A DNA stretch of 64,000 nucleotides from Roseiarcus sp963820095 (GTDB lineage Bacteria; Pseudomonadota; Alphaproteobacteria; Rhizobiales; Beijerinckiaceae): the NCBI GenBank assembly GCA_963820095.1, contig CAWFZA010000013.1:124001-188000 (forward strand), in the 5' to 3' direction. This document shows, piece by piece, positions 8,223 to 17,303 of the stretch. The notes beneath the pieces are model-generated. The model was given only the letters and a program-made list of their open reading frames with translations, did no database searches and was not told the origin of the DNA. The position numbers were made by a program, and so were the translations under genes. Each line of letters begins with the position of its first letter. The first letter of the stretch is position 1.

Positions 8223-9732
8223 TTAACCGCGCAGGCGGGTGATCTTGTCGCGCGCGCTCTCGTTGGCCGGGGTTGGCGGCTCTTTCGGCACCGCGCCCTC
8301 TGTGTCGTGGCGGCGGGAGCCGCGTTCCTGGCGCGCGGCTTGCAAAGCGCCTTCGGCGAAAGCGCGCGTCGCCTGTTCGGCCTCGAGCTCTTCCTTGAGC
8401 TTGGCGAGCCTTGCCTGGAACTCTTCCCGCGCCGTCTCCATCGCCTTGGTCTCATCGGCGAGGCGACCTTCGATCGTGACGATCTTCTGCTCGGCGCGCT
8501 GCAAGGCGGCGCCCTTCGCCTCCAACGCCTTGGCCAGCTCCGCGGACCGCTGATCAAGCATCGCACGGACGGCCTCGACCTCCGCGAGCGACGCGCGCGC
8601 GGCCCCGAGATCCTTCTCCATATCGGCGATCGTCGCATCTTTGGATTTTGCCGCGAGGGCGCTTTCCACCGCCCGCTGCTCAAAACCTCGAATTTCAGCT
8701 TCCCGTTCGCGTAAGCTCCCGCGCGCCTCCGTCAGAAGCTTCTCGGCTGCTTCCGAACGCGAAGCCATCGCGCTCAGCTCCTCTCGCAGGTTCGACGCGG
8801 TCAGCCGGTGCGACTCGGCCGCGTCGAGGTGGGTGGCCTTGAGCTTGGCGTGGGCCGCTCTCTCCTGGGAAAGCGTCGCCTCGAGTTCCTCCACCCGCCG
8901 GGTGAGGTCGTCGCGCCGGCCCTCGAGGTCGCTCACCTGCCGGTTGAGCTTCGAGGCGTTGGCCACGAACTCCTCGCCCCTGGCGCGCAGCGTCCGGTTC
9001 TCCTGCGTCATAAGAGCGTTCTGGTCCTGCAGAGCCGCTCGCTGCTGCTCGACCTCCTGCAGGCGCTTCTCCCGAGCGCCGAACTCCGCCCGGATCGCCG
9101 GCAGTTGCTCGCTCACCGTATGGAGGCGCCGCTTGTTGTCCTCGAGCTCGCGCTCGGTGCGCTCGAGTTTCGCCTTCCGCTCGTCGAGCGCGGCTCGGGC
9201 CTCCGAGGCGCCGCCCTCGGCGACGGCAAGCGCCTTTTCGAGATCCATTACGCGGTCCGACAGCTCCTGGTGTCGAACGCCGAGCGCGTTACGGTCGAGC
9301 GTCAGGACGGCATGGTCAGCCCGCAGGCGCTCGTGCGCTTCGCTCAATCCTTCGAATTTGCGCTCCGTTTCGAGATGGGCGACTTTCGTTCGCTCGATCT
9401 CGACGAGCGTCTGATCAATCGGGCCCAGCGCCTCGTAGAATTGGGAGCGGATGGTCTCGATATTGCGAAATGAGAGCTCAATGCCGTCCAGATGCGTGCG
9501 CAGACCTTCGTTGCGCCGGCCGATCGAGTTCGAATGTGCGCGCGACTTTCAACGACTTGGGCGGCGCTTCGCCGTTGCGGCCAGGATCGCTCGGGAGCGA
9601 GCCCGAATTCGCGACGCCGGGAGGATTGGCGGAAGGCGTTTCCTCTCCCGGTTCATAGCCAAGGACCAGCGCTCGGGAGTTGTTCGCGGGCTCGGGATTG
9701 TTCTTGAACAGCCTTTCCCAAACCGTACTCAT
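8223..9732 (-). CDS. crescentin-like coiled-coil protein, frameshifted near the 5' end
   Basis: The gene starts at ATG 9732 (MSTVWERLF, AGGAGA upstream). That frame stops at 9478. Between 9480 and 9548 the similarity moves to another frame (IGRRNEGLRTHLDGIELSF...), which is open to 8223 and encodes about 400 residues of near-continuous heptad coiled coil rich in E, R, A and L. The short-leader plus long-rod layout matches, from memory, alphaproteobacterial proteins assigned to the crescentin (intermediate filament-like) family, which affects cell shape. The second frame has no ATG, GTG or TTG before TTG 9347, so one indel is the simplest explanation. Another structural coiled-coil role is possible. 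Confidence 0.65.
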
Positions 9733-9959
9733 CGGCGGCGTCTCCTGACCCAAGAACGAGAGTGAAATGGTCGTATGGAATACAACCGACCACGCGAATA
9801 TATCGCCGTCATGACAGGAAGGTCAAACCAACCGGTGCGGAATTATCCTTTAGGTCGGCGTGGATCGAAATCGCCAAAAACCCCGGTTTTCCTCGCGTCA
9901 AAGCGTGTCGTGAAGAGTGAAGACCGTCCGGCGGTCGAACCTTGGCGGCAGCGCCGGAT

Positions 9960-10856
9960 TCAACCGCCCACGTGTTTCCGCCAGTCGTGCGCTTGCTTGA
10001 AGCCGAGCACTTCGCGGATCTTGCGGTTCGACAGAGGCGCCTCGAACTCGCCCATCTCGCGCGTGACGGGCGTCTGCGGCGCAACCTGCTTCAGCGCTTC
10101 CTTGGTGGATATGTTGAGCGTGATCGTATCGTTGGTCGCGTTGAACACCTGGAAGCCGAGCCCGTCCTTTTCCAGGCATAGGCGGACGATCTCGCCGAGG
10201 TCGCGCGCGTCGATATAGCTCCAGGCGTTGCGTTTGCGCACCGGCGGGTTGGCGGCATAACCCTTGAACGGCCCATATTCATGCGGCTCGATCACGTTGC
10301 CGATGCTGAGCGCATAGATGTCCGCCTTGTAGCGCATGGCGAAGGCGCGTGCGGTCTTCTCGTTGCAGACTTTCGACAGGCCGTAGGAATCCATCGGATC
10401 GACGTCGTAATCCTCTTCGAGCGGGAACGAGTGGAAGTCCTTGTCTCCCTCGGCGAAGCACACGCCATAGGTGGTCTCGCTCGAGGCGATGATGACCTTG
10501 CGCACGCCGAGCTTCATCGCCGCTTCGATGACGTTGTAGGTGCTCATGACGTTGGTCTGGAAGGTGATGTTGTCGGGCTCGATCAGCACGCGCGGGATGG
10601 CGGCGAAATGCACGACGGCGTCGGGAGGGCTCGGCGGGCGGCCCTGGTTGAAGCCGGCGAAGGTCGGGTGGGTGGTGAGCGCGTTGAACGCCTGGCCGCT
10701 ATCGGTGAGATCCGCGATCAGCGTCGGCACGCCCGGCAGGTCGAGCGGCTTCAGGTCGACATTGAGGACCGAGTAGCCGTGGGCGACGAGATGCGGAACG
10801 GCGTGCCGGCCGGCCTTGCCCGTTCCGCCGGTGAACACAATGCGCTTGCCCGACAT
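9960..10856 (-). CDS. NAD(P)-dependent epimerase/dehydratase (extended SDR)
   Basis: 298 residues with a Rossmann TGGTGKAG motif at the N-terminus, HFAAIP after the fourth strand, and the catalytic YGLSK (YxxxK) with an upstream SSETTYG serine. This is the extended SDR architecture of nucleotide-sugar epimerases/dehydratases. The substrate cannot be deduced. It lies 77 bp downstream of xerC on the same strand reading order and could be separately expressed. The start ATG is supported by the glycine motif beginning within ten residues. Confidence 0.85.
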   Translation of the reverse strand: MSGKRIVFTGGTGKAGRHAVPHLVAHGYSVLNVDLKPLDLPGVPTLIADLTDSGQAFNALTTHPTFAGFNQGRPPSPPDAVVHFAAIPRVLIEPDNITFQTNVMSTYNVIEAAMKLGVRKVIIASSETTYGVCFAEGDKDFHSFPLEEDYDVDPMDSYGLSKVCNEKTARAFAMRYKADIYALSIGNVIEPHEYGPFKGYAANPPVRKRNAWSYIDARDLGEIVRLCLEKDGLGFQVFNATNDTITLNISTKEALKQVAPQTPVTREMGEFEAPLSNRKIREVLGFKQAHDWRKHVGG

Positions 10857-10933
10857 GACTTCGATCCCTTGACTTCTTGCGGCGCCTTCTTAAAGCGAGC
10901 GCCCGCGGTCGTCGATAGGAGGAGGCGCGGTTT

Positions 10934-11899
10934 TTAAGCGCGCGGATGAGCCGAGCGGTAGGCCGCGAGGAGGCGCGCGCTGTCGACCCCCGTATAGACC
11001 TGCGTCGTCGACAGCGAAGCGTGGCCGAGCAGATCCTGGATGGTTCTCAAGTCGCCGCCGCGAGCCAGAAGATGGGTGGCGAACGAGTGGCGGAGCGCGT
11101 GCGGCGTCGCGTCCTCGGGCAGGCCGAGCGCGCCGCGCATCCGCGCCATCGCCAATTGCACGATGCGCGGCGACAAGGGCCCCCCTTTCGCGCCGACGAA
11201 CAACGGGCCGGCGGATTTAAGCGCATAGGGGCATAGCTCGAGGTAGCCCTCGATCGCCTTGCGGACCGGCGCAATGATCGGCGCCGAGCGGGTCTTCCCG
11301 CCCTTGCCGAGGATCGTGACGGCGTCCGTTTCGCCGGTTGGCGCGTCGGCGCGCCTGATGGACAGCGCCTCGGAGATGCGCAGGCCCGCGCCGTAGCAGA
11401 GCGCAAGCACCGCGGCGTCGCGCGCCAACACCCAGGGTTCGCGCTCTTCGCCGTCACGCAGCGCGGTTGTGGTCATCGCCTTGGCGTCCGACGGACTGAG
11501 AGGCCTGGGCAGGCGCCGTCCGGCCTTGGGCGCCCGGATCGCGCCGAGCGCGGCCGCCGTTTGCCCCGTGTCGCGCGCAATGTGGCGCGCAAGCGACTTC
11601 AAGGCGGAGAGCGCGCGCTGCAGCGAGCGGCCCTCGATCGCCTCCGCCCGCCGATGGGCGAGAAAAGCGCGCAGATCGGCGGGAGCCAAGTCGGTGAAAT
11701 CGCCGATTGCGGGCGACGCCCCGAAGCGCCTCTCGAGGAAGGCGAAAAATTGCCTTGCGTCGCGGCCATAAGCCTCGATCGTGCGCGCCGACAGGCGCCG
11801 CTCGTGGGCGAGGTGGTGAAGCCATGCGCCGACGGCCGCCGCAAGGTCGGGCGCGGCGGGGTGAGTTGGGGGCTCGGGCGATGCGACTGGCTTCCGCAT
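10934..11899 (-). CDS. xerC: site-specific tyrosine recombinase XerC
   Basis: 321 residues with an N-terminal SAM-like core-binding domain (about 20-115) and a C-terminal catalytic domain. All active-site elements are visible: Arg in AGLRISE, Lys in GKGGKTR, HALRHSF (HxxR), the GHASLSTTQ histidine and the nucleophilic Tyr in QVYTGVD. It resolves chromosome dimers at dif with XerD. Length and motifs fit XerC rather than a phage integrase, and no phage genes adjoin it. Confidence 0.92.
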   Translation of the reverse strand: MRKPVASPEPPTHPAAPDLAAAVGAWLHHLAHERRLSARTIEAYGRDARQFFAFLERRFGASPAIGDFTDLAPADLRAFLAHRRAEAIEGRSLQRALSALKSLARHIARDTGQTAAALGAIRAPKAGRRLPRPLSPSDAKAMTTTALRDGEEREPWVLARDAAVLALCYGAGLRISEALSIRRADAPTGETDAVTILGKGGKTRSAPIIAPVRKAIEGYLELCPYALKSAGPLFVGAKGGPLSPRIVQLAMARMRGALGLPEDATPHALRHSFATHLLARGGDLRTIQDLLGHASLSTTQVYTGVDSARLLAAYRSAHPRA

Positions 11900-12010
11900 G
11901 GGAGCAGGATGCGGTGGAAATAATTAAGCAGCGGTTGCCGGCCGCGAACGGCTCTGGCGCGCAGCGCGAATCCGCCTATGTTAGACCGGTCAAATCGACG
12001 GGTCAAAATC

Positions 12011-12265
12011 ATGACGGACATTCTCGAATATCAAGCCTCTGAAGCCAAGGCCAAATGGGCCGAGCTTCTGGACGAAGTCGAGCGCGGCCGCACCGTGCGC
12101 ATCACCCGGCACGGCAAAACGATCGCCCGGGTGGTCCCCGAGACGGACCGACGCGCGGCGGAAATCGCCGAGGCGGTTGAGCGGCTCAAGGCTCTGCGGG
12201 AGAAAACGGGTAAGGCGCCGCTTGCTGAAATTCTTGCGAGCCGCCACGAGGGGCACAAATATTGA
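12011..12265 (+). CDS. VapB/Phd-type antitoxin
   Basis: An 84-residue Phd/YefM-like antitoxin. An N-terminal DNA-binding fold (SEAKAKWAELLDEVERGRTVRITRHGKTIARVVPE) is followed by a charged helical tail that would wrap the toxin. It probably neutralises the PIN ribonuclease encoded immediately downstream and represses the pair's promoter. The stop overlaps the toxin start by 4 nt, so translation is coupled. ATG 12011 is preferred because family members start close to the AKAKW helix; ATG 11978 is an alternative. Confidence 0.85.
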   Translation: MTDILEYQASEAKAKWAELLDEVERGRTVRITRHGKTIARVVPETDRRAAEIAEAVERLKALREKTGKAPLAEILASRHEGHKY

Positions 12266-12666
12266 GTTTGGTGATCGATGCGTCGATTCTGGCTGCGTGG
12301 TTCCTCGACGAGAAATCCGATCCACGCGTTGAAGCCGCGTTCGATACGGTCGCGCGGATCGAGACGCTCGCTCCAACACTCTTCTTCTACGAGATCCGCA
12401 ACGCCCTTCTCGTAAGCGAGCGGCGAAACCGCATCACCGAAGCGATGTCGGCGGCGTTCCTTCGCGATCTCGGCTTGTTGCCCATTCGATTGGAGCCTGC
12501 CGGGGACAGCGCGAGCCTGATGACTCTCGCCCGCAAGCGCAAGCTTACCGTTTACGATGCCGCCTATCTCGAACTGGCCAAGCGCGAAGGGTTGCCCCTA
12601 GCGACCCTCGATCGTGCCCTTGAAAAGGCCGCCGCCGCCGAGGGCGTCGCTCTGTTCGGGGCTTGA
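12262..12666 (+). CDS. PIN-domain ribonuclease toxin, VapC type
   Basis: 134 residues forming a single PIN domain. The four acidic metal ligands are visible: D6 (VIDAS), E44 (FYEIRNAL), D99 (VYDAAYLELA) and D117 (TLDRAL). VapC toxins cleave specific RNAs, often tRNA or rRNA; the target here is unknown. The start is TTG 12262 overlapping the antitoxin stop (TTGA); a GTG nine bases later is possible. All catalytic residues are intact, so the pair looks functional. Confidence 0.88.
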   Translation: MSLVIDASILAAWFLDEKSDPRVEAAFDTVARIETLAPTLFFYEIRNALLVSERRNRITEAMSAAFLRDLGLLPIRLEPAGDSASLMTLARKRKLTVYDAAYLELAKREGLPLATLDRALEKAAAAEGVALFGA

Positions 12667-12749
12667 CCCGCCGCCATGCCCGGGCGGATGCTCAAGTTGA
12701 GATCGCCGGGCGCTTAAGCAGGGCGATCGACAGGGGTGGAGGCGGTTCG

Positions 12750-13263
12750 ATGCAATTCCTCGCCGTGATTGGGGCGCTCGCGATCATCGCGGCCATCGCC
12801 GCGGCGATCTATTTCTTCGGCGGCTTCTACAACGTCGCACAGACCGCCGATAATCCTGCGATCGTCGATTGGGCGCTGGCGAGCGTGCGGGGAGCGTCGG
12901 TCGTCGCGCGTGGAACCCAGAACTCCGCCGGCCAATCTCGAAGATCCCGAGACGGTCAAAGCCGGCGCTCGCATCTATTCGACGATCGGCTGCGTCCATT
13001 GCCACGGCGGGCCGCCGGACGCCAATTGGTCGAAATGGTCTGAAGGCCTGAAGCCGGTCCCCGCCGATCTCAAGGTCATGGCGAAGGAGCGCACCTCCGG
13101 ACAATTATTCTGGGTGATCAAGAACGGGATCAAATTCACCGGTATGCCGAGCTTCGGTCTGGCTGGCGCGTCCGATCAGGACATCTGGTCGGTGGTGGCC
13201 TTCGTCAAGAAATCCCCGTCCGTTTCCGACGACGAGTACAAGGCGTGGACGGCGCCCCCCTAG
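12750..13263 (+). CDS. membrane-anchored c-type cytochrome, frameshifted
   Basis: The first frame (ATG 12750, GGAGG upstream) encodes an N-terminal membrane anchor (LAVIGALAIIAAIAAAIYFFGG) and a short linker. Near 12890-12930 similarity moves to the +1 frame, which encodes the heme-binding CVHCH motif, a GMPSF methionine ligand and the C-terminal helix DIWSVVAFVKK. A one-base change in or near the G run at about 12889-12892 would restore a protein of about 170 residues. It is likely a small periplasm-facing electron carrier of unknown partner. Confidence 0.72.
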
Positions 13264-13589
13264 GAGGGGATGGCTTTAGATCGAGACTTCCGAAAAAGGG
13301 AGTCACGACATTGTCTTGCGGAAAAGCAGGAGTTAGATTAAGCTTGTCCCATGAACAAGCCCGCCCTTCCGAATGGCTTCGGCCGTAAGCTTCTATCCCG
13401 CCGCGAGTCCCGAGCCGGCCGAAGAGGCGCAAGAAATTTTCTTTCCGCGAAAATCCGTCTAAACCATTGATAAGTCACGATTAGCACGAGAGAATCCAAG
13501 GAAATCCAAGGAAATCCAACCCCCATTAGCCGGGTCTTCGCGACGAAACGGACACGAACCAAGAAAACCCAAACCGACGGCGACGCGTC
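13264..13589. other. 326-bp intergenic stretch carrying a dispersed repeat copy
   Basis: No gene is supportable between the cytochrome and mutT, which converge here. The stretch contains copy A of the dispersed repeat (13425-13573). Confidence 0.5.
13425..13573 (-). repeat. dispersed intergenic repeat, copy A
   Basis: Read on the minus strand, about 149 bp aligns almost end to end with 52424-52575 on the plus strand. Shared blocks include TTTGGGTT.TCTTGG, tandem TTGGATT units, TTGGATTCTCTCGT and TTCGCGGAAAGAAAA. Most positions match across the about 85-nt core. Neither copy has a convincing protein, inverted ends or transposase. Both lie in intergenic space next to gene ends. Confidence 0.75.
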
Positions 13590-13991
13590 TTACCCCAGCA
13601 GCTCCTCAAGATGCGGGATGAGCGGCCCATCCGCGGGCGGCATCGGGTAGGCCCTGAGGTCGCGTGGACGCACCCATTTGAGCGCCTGGCCATCGAGCGG
13701 CTGAACCAAGCCCTGCCAGCGGCGGCAAACGAAAAGCGGCATCAGCAAGTGGAAATCCTCATAGGAATGGCTGGCGAAGGTTAGGGGCGCGAGGCAATCC
13801 GCTTTGACCGTAATCCCCAGCTCCTCGCGCAGCTCCCGGATGAGCGCGTCCTCCGGCCCTTCGCCGGCGTCCATCTTGCCGCCGGGAAACTCCCACAGGC
13901 CTTCGAGCGCTTTACCCTTCGGCCGTTGCGCCAGCAGCACGCGCCCGTCGGCGTCGATCAGCGCCGCCGCGACGACGAGCATGAGCCTCAC
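13590..13991 (-). CDS. mutT: MutT-type Nudix hydrolase (8-oxo-dGTP diphosphatase)
   Basis: About 133 residues with a complete Nudix box (GGKMDAGEGPEDALIRELREELGI) and the usual N-terminal LAQRPKGK and WEFPGG strand. It hydrolyses oxidised purine nucleotides such as 8-oxo-dGTP. GTG 13991 overlaps the argJ stop (GTGA), indicating coupled translation; ATG 13982 is an alternative. The order ppiC-argJ-mutT on one strand is common in Hyphomicrobiales. Confidence 0.88.
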   Translation of the reverse strand: MRLMLVVAAALIDADGRVLLAQRPKGKALEGLWEFPGGKMDAGEGPEDALIRELREELGITVKADCLAPLTFASHSYEDFHLLMPLFVCRRWQGLVQPLDGQALKWVRPRDLRAYPMPPADGPLIPHLEELLG

Positions 13992-15229
13992 GAGCGATAG
14001 TCGCCGTTGATCGCGACATATTCCTTCGTGAGGTCGCAGGTCCATACTGTCGCGCGCCCGCGGCCGATGCGGAGGTCGGCGGTGATCTCGATCAAGTCGC
14101 TCTTCATGTAAGCGGAGGTCTCCGCCTCATCGTACACGGGATCGCGCGCACCCTGGTGCGCGACGCGGATCTTACCGAAGAAGATGTCGAGCTTGTCGCG
14201 CTCGGCCTTCTCGCCGGCCTTGCCGACCGCCATGACCACACGCCCCCAATTGGCGTCCTCGCCGGCGCAAGCCGTCTTGACCAAAGGCGAATTCGCGATC
14301 GAGAAGGCGATGCGCTTGGCCGCCCTGCGGGTCGCCGCGCCCTCGACCTTCACGGTAATGAACTTGCGCGCGCCCTCGCCATCGCGGACCACCTGATGCG
14401 CGAGGTTGCGCAGAAGCGTGTCGAGCGCGCGACGGAACTCGGCGGCGCGCGGATCGGTCGCGTCCTCAATTCGAGGCGCGCGCTCGGCGGCGCCCGTGGC
14501 GAAGATCATCAATGTGTCGGAGGTCGAGGTGTCGCTGTCGACCGTGATCGCGTTGAAAGATTTTTCGACCGATTTCGACAGCATCGCCTGGAGCGCTTGA
14601 GGCGCTATGGCTGCGTCCGTAAACACGTAGGCCAGCATCGTCGCCATGTCAGGCGCGATCATGCCGGCGCCCTTCGCGATGCCGTTGATGACGACCTCGC
14701 CGTCGCCGAGTCTCACGCGCGCGGTCGCGACCTTCGGATAGGTGTCGGTGGTCATGATCGCCTTCGCGGCGGCGGGAAGCGCGTCCTCGCGCGCTTCCGC
14801 AATCAGGGTGTCGATCACCCGCGTGATGCGCGTAGGCTCCAGCGGCTCGCCGATGACGCCGGTCGAAGCCATGAAGATCTCGCTTGTCGCGGCGCCGATC
14901 GCCTTGGCGGCGGCCTCGGCGACATGCATGACCGCAGCCGCGCCGACGCCGCCCGTGAAGGCGTTGGCGTTGCCCGAATTGACGATGAGCGCGCGGGCCT
15001 TTCCCTCCTTCAGATGCGCCCGGCACCAGTCGACCGGCGCGGAGGGACACTTGGAGCGGGTGAAGACGCCGGCGGCCGCCGCAGGCCGGTCGAACAGCGC
15101 CATCATGACGTCCGTCCGGCCCGAATAGCGCACGCCTGCCTCGATCGTCGCGAAACGAACGCCGGCGATCGGCGGCAAGGCGGGGTAGGTCTTCGGCGCC
15201 AGCGGCGAAAGGGGCGCGGGAGCAGCCAT
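13988..15229 (-). CDS. argJ: bifunctional glutamate N-acetyltransferase / amino-acid N-acetyltransferase
   Basis: 413 residues, the usual length. ArgJ transfers acetyl groups from N-acetylornithine to glutamate in the cyclic arginine pathway. Recognisable segments are NSGNANAFTG, the STGVIGEPL oxyanion region, and the autocleavage site in GMIAPDMATML, where the threonine becomes the N-terminal nucleophile of the beta chain. It lies 63 bp from the parvulin gene and overlaps mutT, so the three are probably one transcription unit. Confidence 0.95.
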   Translation of the reverse strand: MAAPAPLSPLAPKTYPALPPIAGVRFATIEAGVRYSGRTDVMMALFDRPAAAAGVFTRSKCPSAPVDWCRAHLKEGKARALIVNSGNANAFTGGVGAAAVMHVAEAAAKAIGAATSEIFMASTGVIGEPLEPTRITRVIDTLIAEAREDALPAAAKAIMTTDTYPKVATARVRLGDGEVVINGIAKGAGMIAPDMATMLAYVFTDAAIAPQALQAMLSKSVEKSFNAITVDSDTSTSDTLMIFATGAAERAPRIEDATDPRAAEFRRALDTLLRNLAHQVVRDGEGARKFITVKVEGAATRRAAKRIAFSIANSPLVKTACAGEDANWGRVVMAVGKAGEKAERDKLDIFFGKIRVAHQGARDPVYDEAETSAYMKSDLIEITADLRIGRGRATVWTCDLTKEYVAINGDYRS

Positions 15230-15292
15230 GAGCGTTTCCGAGGCGGAAGAGAAAGCGGCTCTATCCGCTCTCCCGATCAGCCGACCTTGAGG

Positions 15293-16198
15293 TCAGGGCG
15301 TTTTCGGCTTGTCGGCGCCAGCGGGAGCCGTCTTGCTTGGATCCTGCACCGGCGCCGGTGGCAGCGGCTTGCCGTCGGCGTCGAATAGCTCGACTTTGGC
15401 GGCGTTGTGGAGCTGGAGAATGGCTTCCTGCTCCGCCTTCTGGGAGACGTAGCGGGCCGCTTGGTCTTTCACCTGTTCGAAGGGAGGGAAAGTCTTGGTC
15501 CGGACGCCCTCGACCTTGATGATGTGCCAGCCGAACTGCGTCTTGACCGGCTCGGAAATCTCGCCTTCCTTCAGCTTGAAGGCGGCGTCGGAGAATTCCG
15601 GCACCATACGATCCTTGGTGAACCAGCCAAGGTCGCCGCCGTTGCCGGACGGATCCTTCGATAACTCGGTCGCGACCTTGGCGAAGTCCTCGCCGCCCTT
15701 GACTCGGGCGAGCGCCTTTTTGGCTTCTTCCTCGGTCGGCAGCAGGATGTGGCGGGCGTGGATCTCCTGTTGCGGAGGCTCCGCCTTGGCTGCTTCGTCA
15801 TAGGCCTTGCGCTCTGCCTCTTCTGTCGTCGCGGCCTTTCCGACCGAGCCGAGCAACTGTTCCATCGCCAGTTTTTCGCGATAGTAGGCGAGTTTCCGCT
15901 CGAACTCTGGCGTCGAGGTCAGCTTGTCCGCCTCCGCCTTCTTGGCCGCAAGCTTGAGGTCGATGAGATAGTCGAGCACGTACTTCTGCCGCGCCGCGCC
16001 TTCAAGCTTCTGCGGCAAGCCGGGGCCGATGTCGACCATCGCGTCGGCGACGTCCTCGTCGGTGATGGGTTGGCCATCGACCTTGGCCAGCACCTTCGGG
16101 TCGGCCTGTGCGTGGCCCGTGAAGCTCAACGCTGCGCCAAGGCCGAGCGCGAACGCGAGCCCGGCCGCGCGCGAGCGCGCGGAAAAGAAGGTTGTCAT
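15293..16198 (-). CDS. periplasmic parvulin-type peptidylprolyl isomerase (PpiC/SurA-like)
   Basis: 301 residues with a cleavable signal peptide (ending near GHAQA). An N-terminal helical chaperone-like region (about 35-135) precedes one parvulin domain (about 140-240: ARHILL, GGDLGWF, FGWHIIKV). The tail is proline/lysine-rich. It should assist folding of exported and outer-membrane proteins. ATG 16198 has an AGGAG site. The gene leads the argJ-mutT cluster. Confidence 0.9.
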   Translation of the reverse strand: MTTFFSARSRAAGLAFALGLGAALSFTGHAQADPKVLAKVDGQPITDEDVADAMVDIGPGLPQKLEGAARQKYVLDYLIDLKLAAKKAEADKLTSTPEFERKLAYYREKLAMEQLLGSVGKAATTEEAERKAYDEAAKAEPPQQEIHARHILLPTEEEAKKALARVKGGEDFAKVATELSKDPSGNGGDLGWFTKDRMVPEFSDAAFKLKEGEISEPVKTQFGWHIIKVEGVRTKTFPPFEQVKDQAARYVSQKAEQEAILQLHNAAKVELFDADGKPLPPAPVQDPSKTAPAGADKPKTP

Positions 16199-16413
16199 GG
16201 GAGCTCCTCTGAGGCGAGCGGAACACCAGTCGCCGGTGATTTTTGTCTACTTGGGGCGCGGCTATAGAGGGAATCGGGCAATATTGCGAGGCCCGAAAGC
16301 GTGGCTTTGTCCAGAAAAATCGAGCTCCGCGCGATCAAAGCCCGACGCGACCTGCTGGTCGCCTTTCAAAAACGGCTGGACAGGCAGGGGTGATTTCGCT
16401 TTGCCGTAGGCTT

Positions 16414-16656
16414 ATGGACGCCCTGACCCTCTTTGGCCTCGCAGCCGTCACCGCCATGCTGGTTTTCTACGCGCTCGAGGATCGCAGCCCCTGGTGCAGC
16501 CTGGGCTTCGCCGGCGCCTGCGCGCTTGGTTCGACTTACGGGTTCCTGCAGGGCGCTTGGCCTTTCGGCCTCGTCGAGGCCATTTGGACGCTTGTGGCGG
16601 TCAACCGATGGCGCATAAGGACGCGCGCCGCCTTGTCCCCACCGAAACGGACCTAG
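16414..16656 (+). CDS. small conserved inner-membrane protein
   Basis: 80 residues with two or three hydrophobic segments (LTLFGLAAVTAMLVFYAL; FAGACALGSTYGFLQG; FGLVEAIWTLVAV) and a basic C-terminus. Similar small proteins occur in Hyphomicrobiales. No function can be stated. ATG 16414 is chosen because the hydrophobic, family-like part begins there; an upstream ATG at 16243 would add an Arg-rich, unlikely leader. Confidence 0.6.
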   Translation: MDALTLFGLAAVTAMLVFYALEDRSPWCSLGFAGACALGSTYGFLQGAWPFGLVEAIWTLVAVNRWRIRTRAALSPPKRT

Positions 16657-16669
16657 CGTCACTTTTCCC

Positions 16670-16697
16670 TTGACAAGCGCAAATTACACTCTACATC
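16670..16697 (+). promoter_or_regulatory. putative sigma-70 promoter for the rpsM operon
   Basis: A perfect TTGACA (16670-16675) is followed 16 nt later by TACATC (16692-16697). It lies about 170 bp upstream of rpsM in otherwise gene-free sequence. Confidence 0.5.
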
Positions 16698-16865
16698 CCG
16701 CCCATCCTGAAGTCGTTCTGGGTCCCGGCGCCGTTTTCGAGCGCGTGGGATTTTTTGCGTTCTTGTGGGATTCTCGGCAAGGGCCGGCCTCCACCGGACG
16801 TCGAGACAAAATCCCGCGGCTTATCGACCTTCATGTTCGAGCGCCGCCGAAATGGAGATGGGTGA

Positions 16866-17234
16866 ATGGCTCGCATTGCAGGCGTTAATATTCCAACCAA
16901 CAAGCGCGTGGTCATCGCGCTTCAGTACATCCATGGGATCGGGCCCAAGAAGGCCGAAGAAATCGTCGAAAAGGTGCATATCCCTCCGGAGCGGCGAGTA
17001 GCTCAACTGACGGACGCGGAAGTCCTGCAGATCCGAGAGACGATCGATCGCGATTACATCGTCGAAGGCGACCTTCGCCGCGATGTTGCGATCAATATCA
17101 AGCGGCTGATGGATCTGGGGGCCTATCGGGGTCTGCGTCATCGCAAGCAATTGCCGGTACGCGGTCAGCGCACCCACACCAACGCCCGCACACGCAAGGG
17201 CAAGGCGAAGCCGATCGCCGGCAAGAAGAAGTGA
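16866..17234 (+). CDS. rpsM: 30S ribosomal protein S13 (uS13)
   Basis: 122 residues starting MARIAGVNIPTNKRV, with the H2TH region (QYIHGIGPKKAEEI) and the basic C-terminal extension (RGQRTHTNARTRKGKAK) that contacts tRNA at the P site. First gene of the alpha operon rpsM-rpsK-rpoA-rplQ. In most alphaproteobacteria secY and adk directly precede it; here a small membrane-protein gene does. Confidence 0.98.
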   Translation: MARIAGVNIPTNKRVVIALQYIHGIGPKKAEEIVEKVHIPPERRVAQLTDAEVLQIRETIDRDYIVEGDLRRDVAINIKRLMDLGAYRGLRHRKQLPVRGQRTHTNARTRKGKAKPIAGKKK

Positions 17235-17303
17235 TCGTCGCATCGTTTCCGCGAATTTCGGATCAGGACGCGCCTTAAAGCGCGCGATTGAAGGATAGTC
17301 CCA

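Noticed and set aside
8034..9473. Long plus-strand frames over the crescentin-like gene
   Set aside because: They are antisense shadows of a GC-rich coding region. The minus strand shows a coherent coiled coil.
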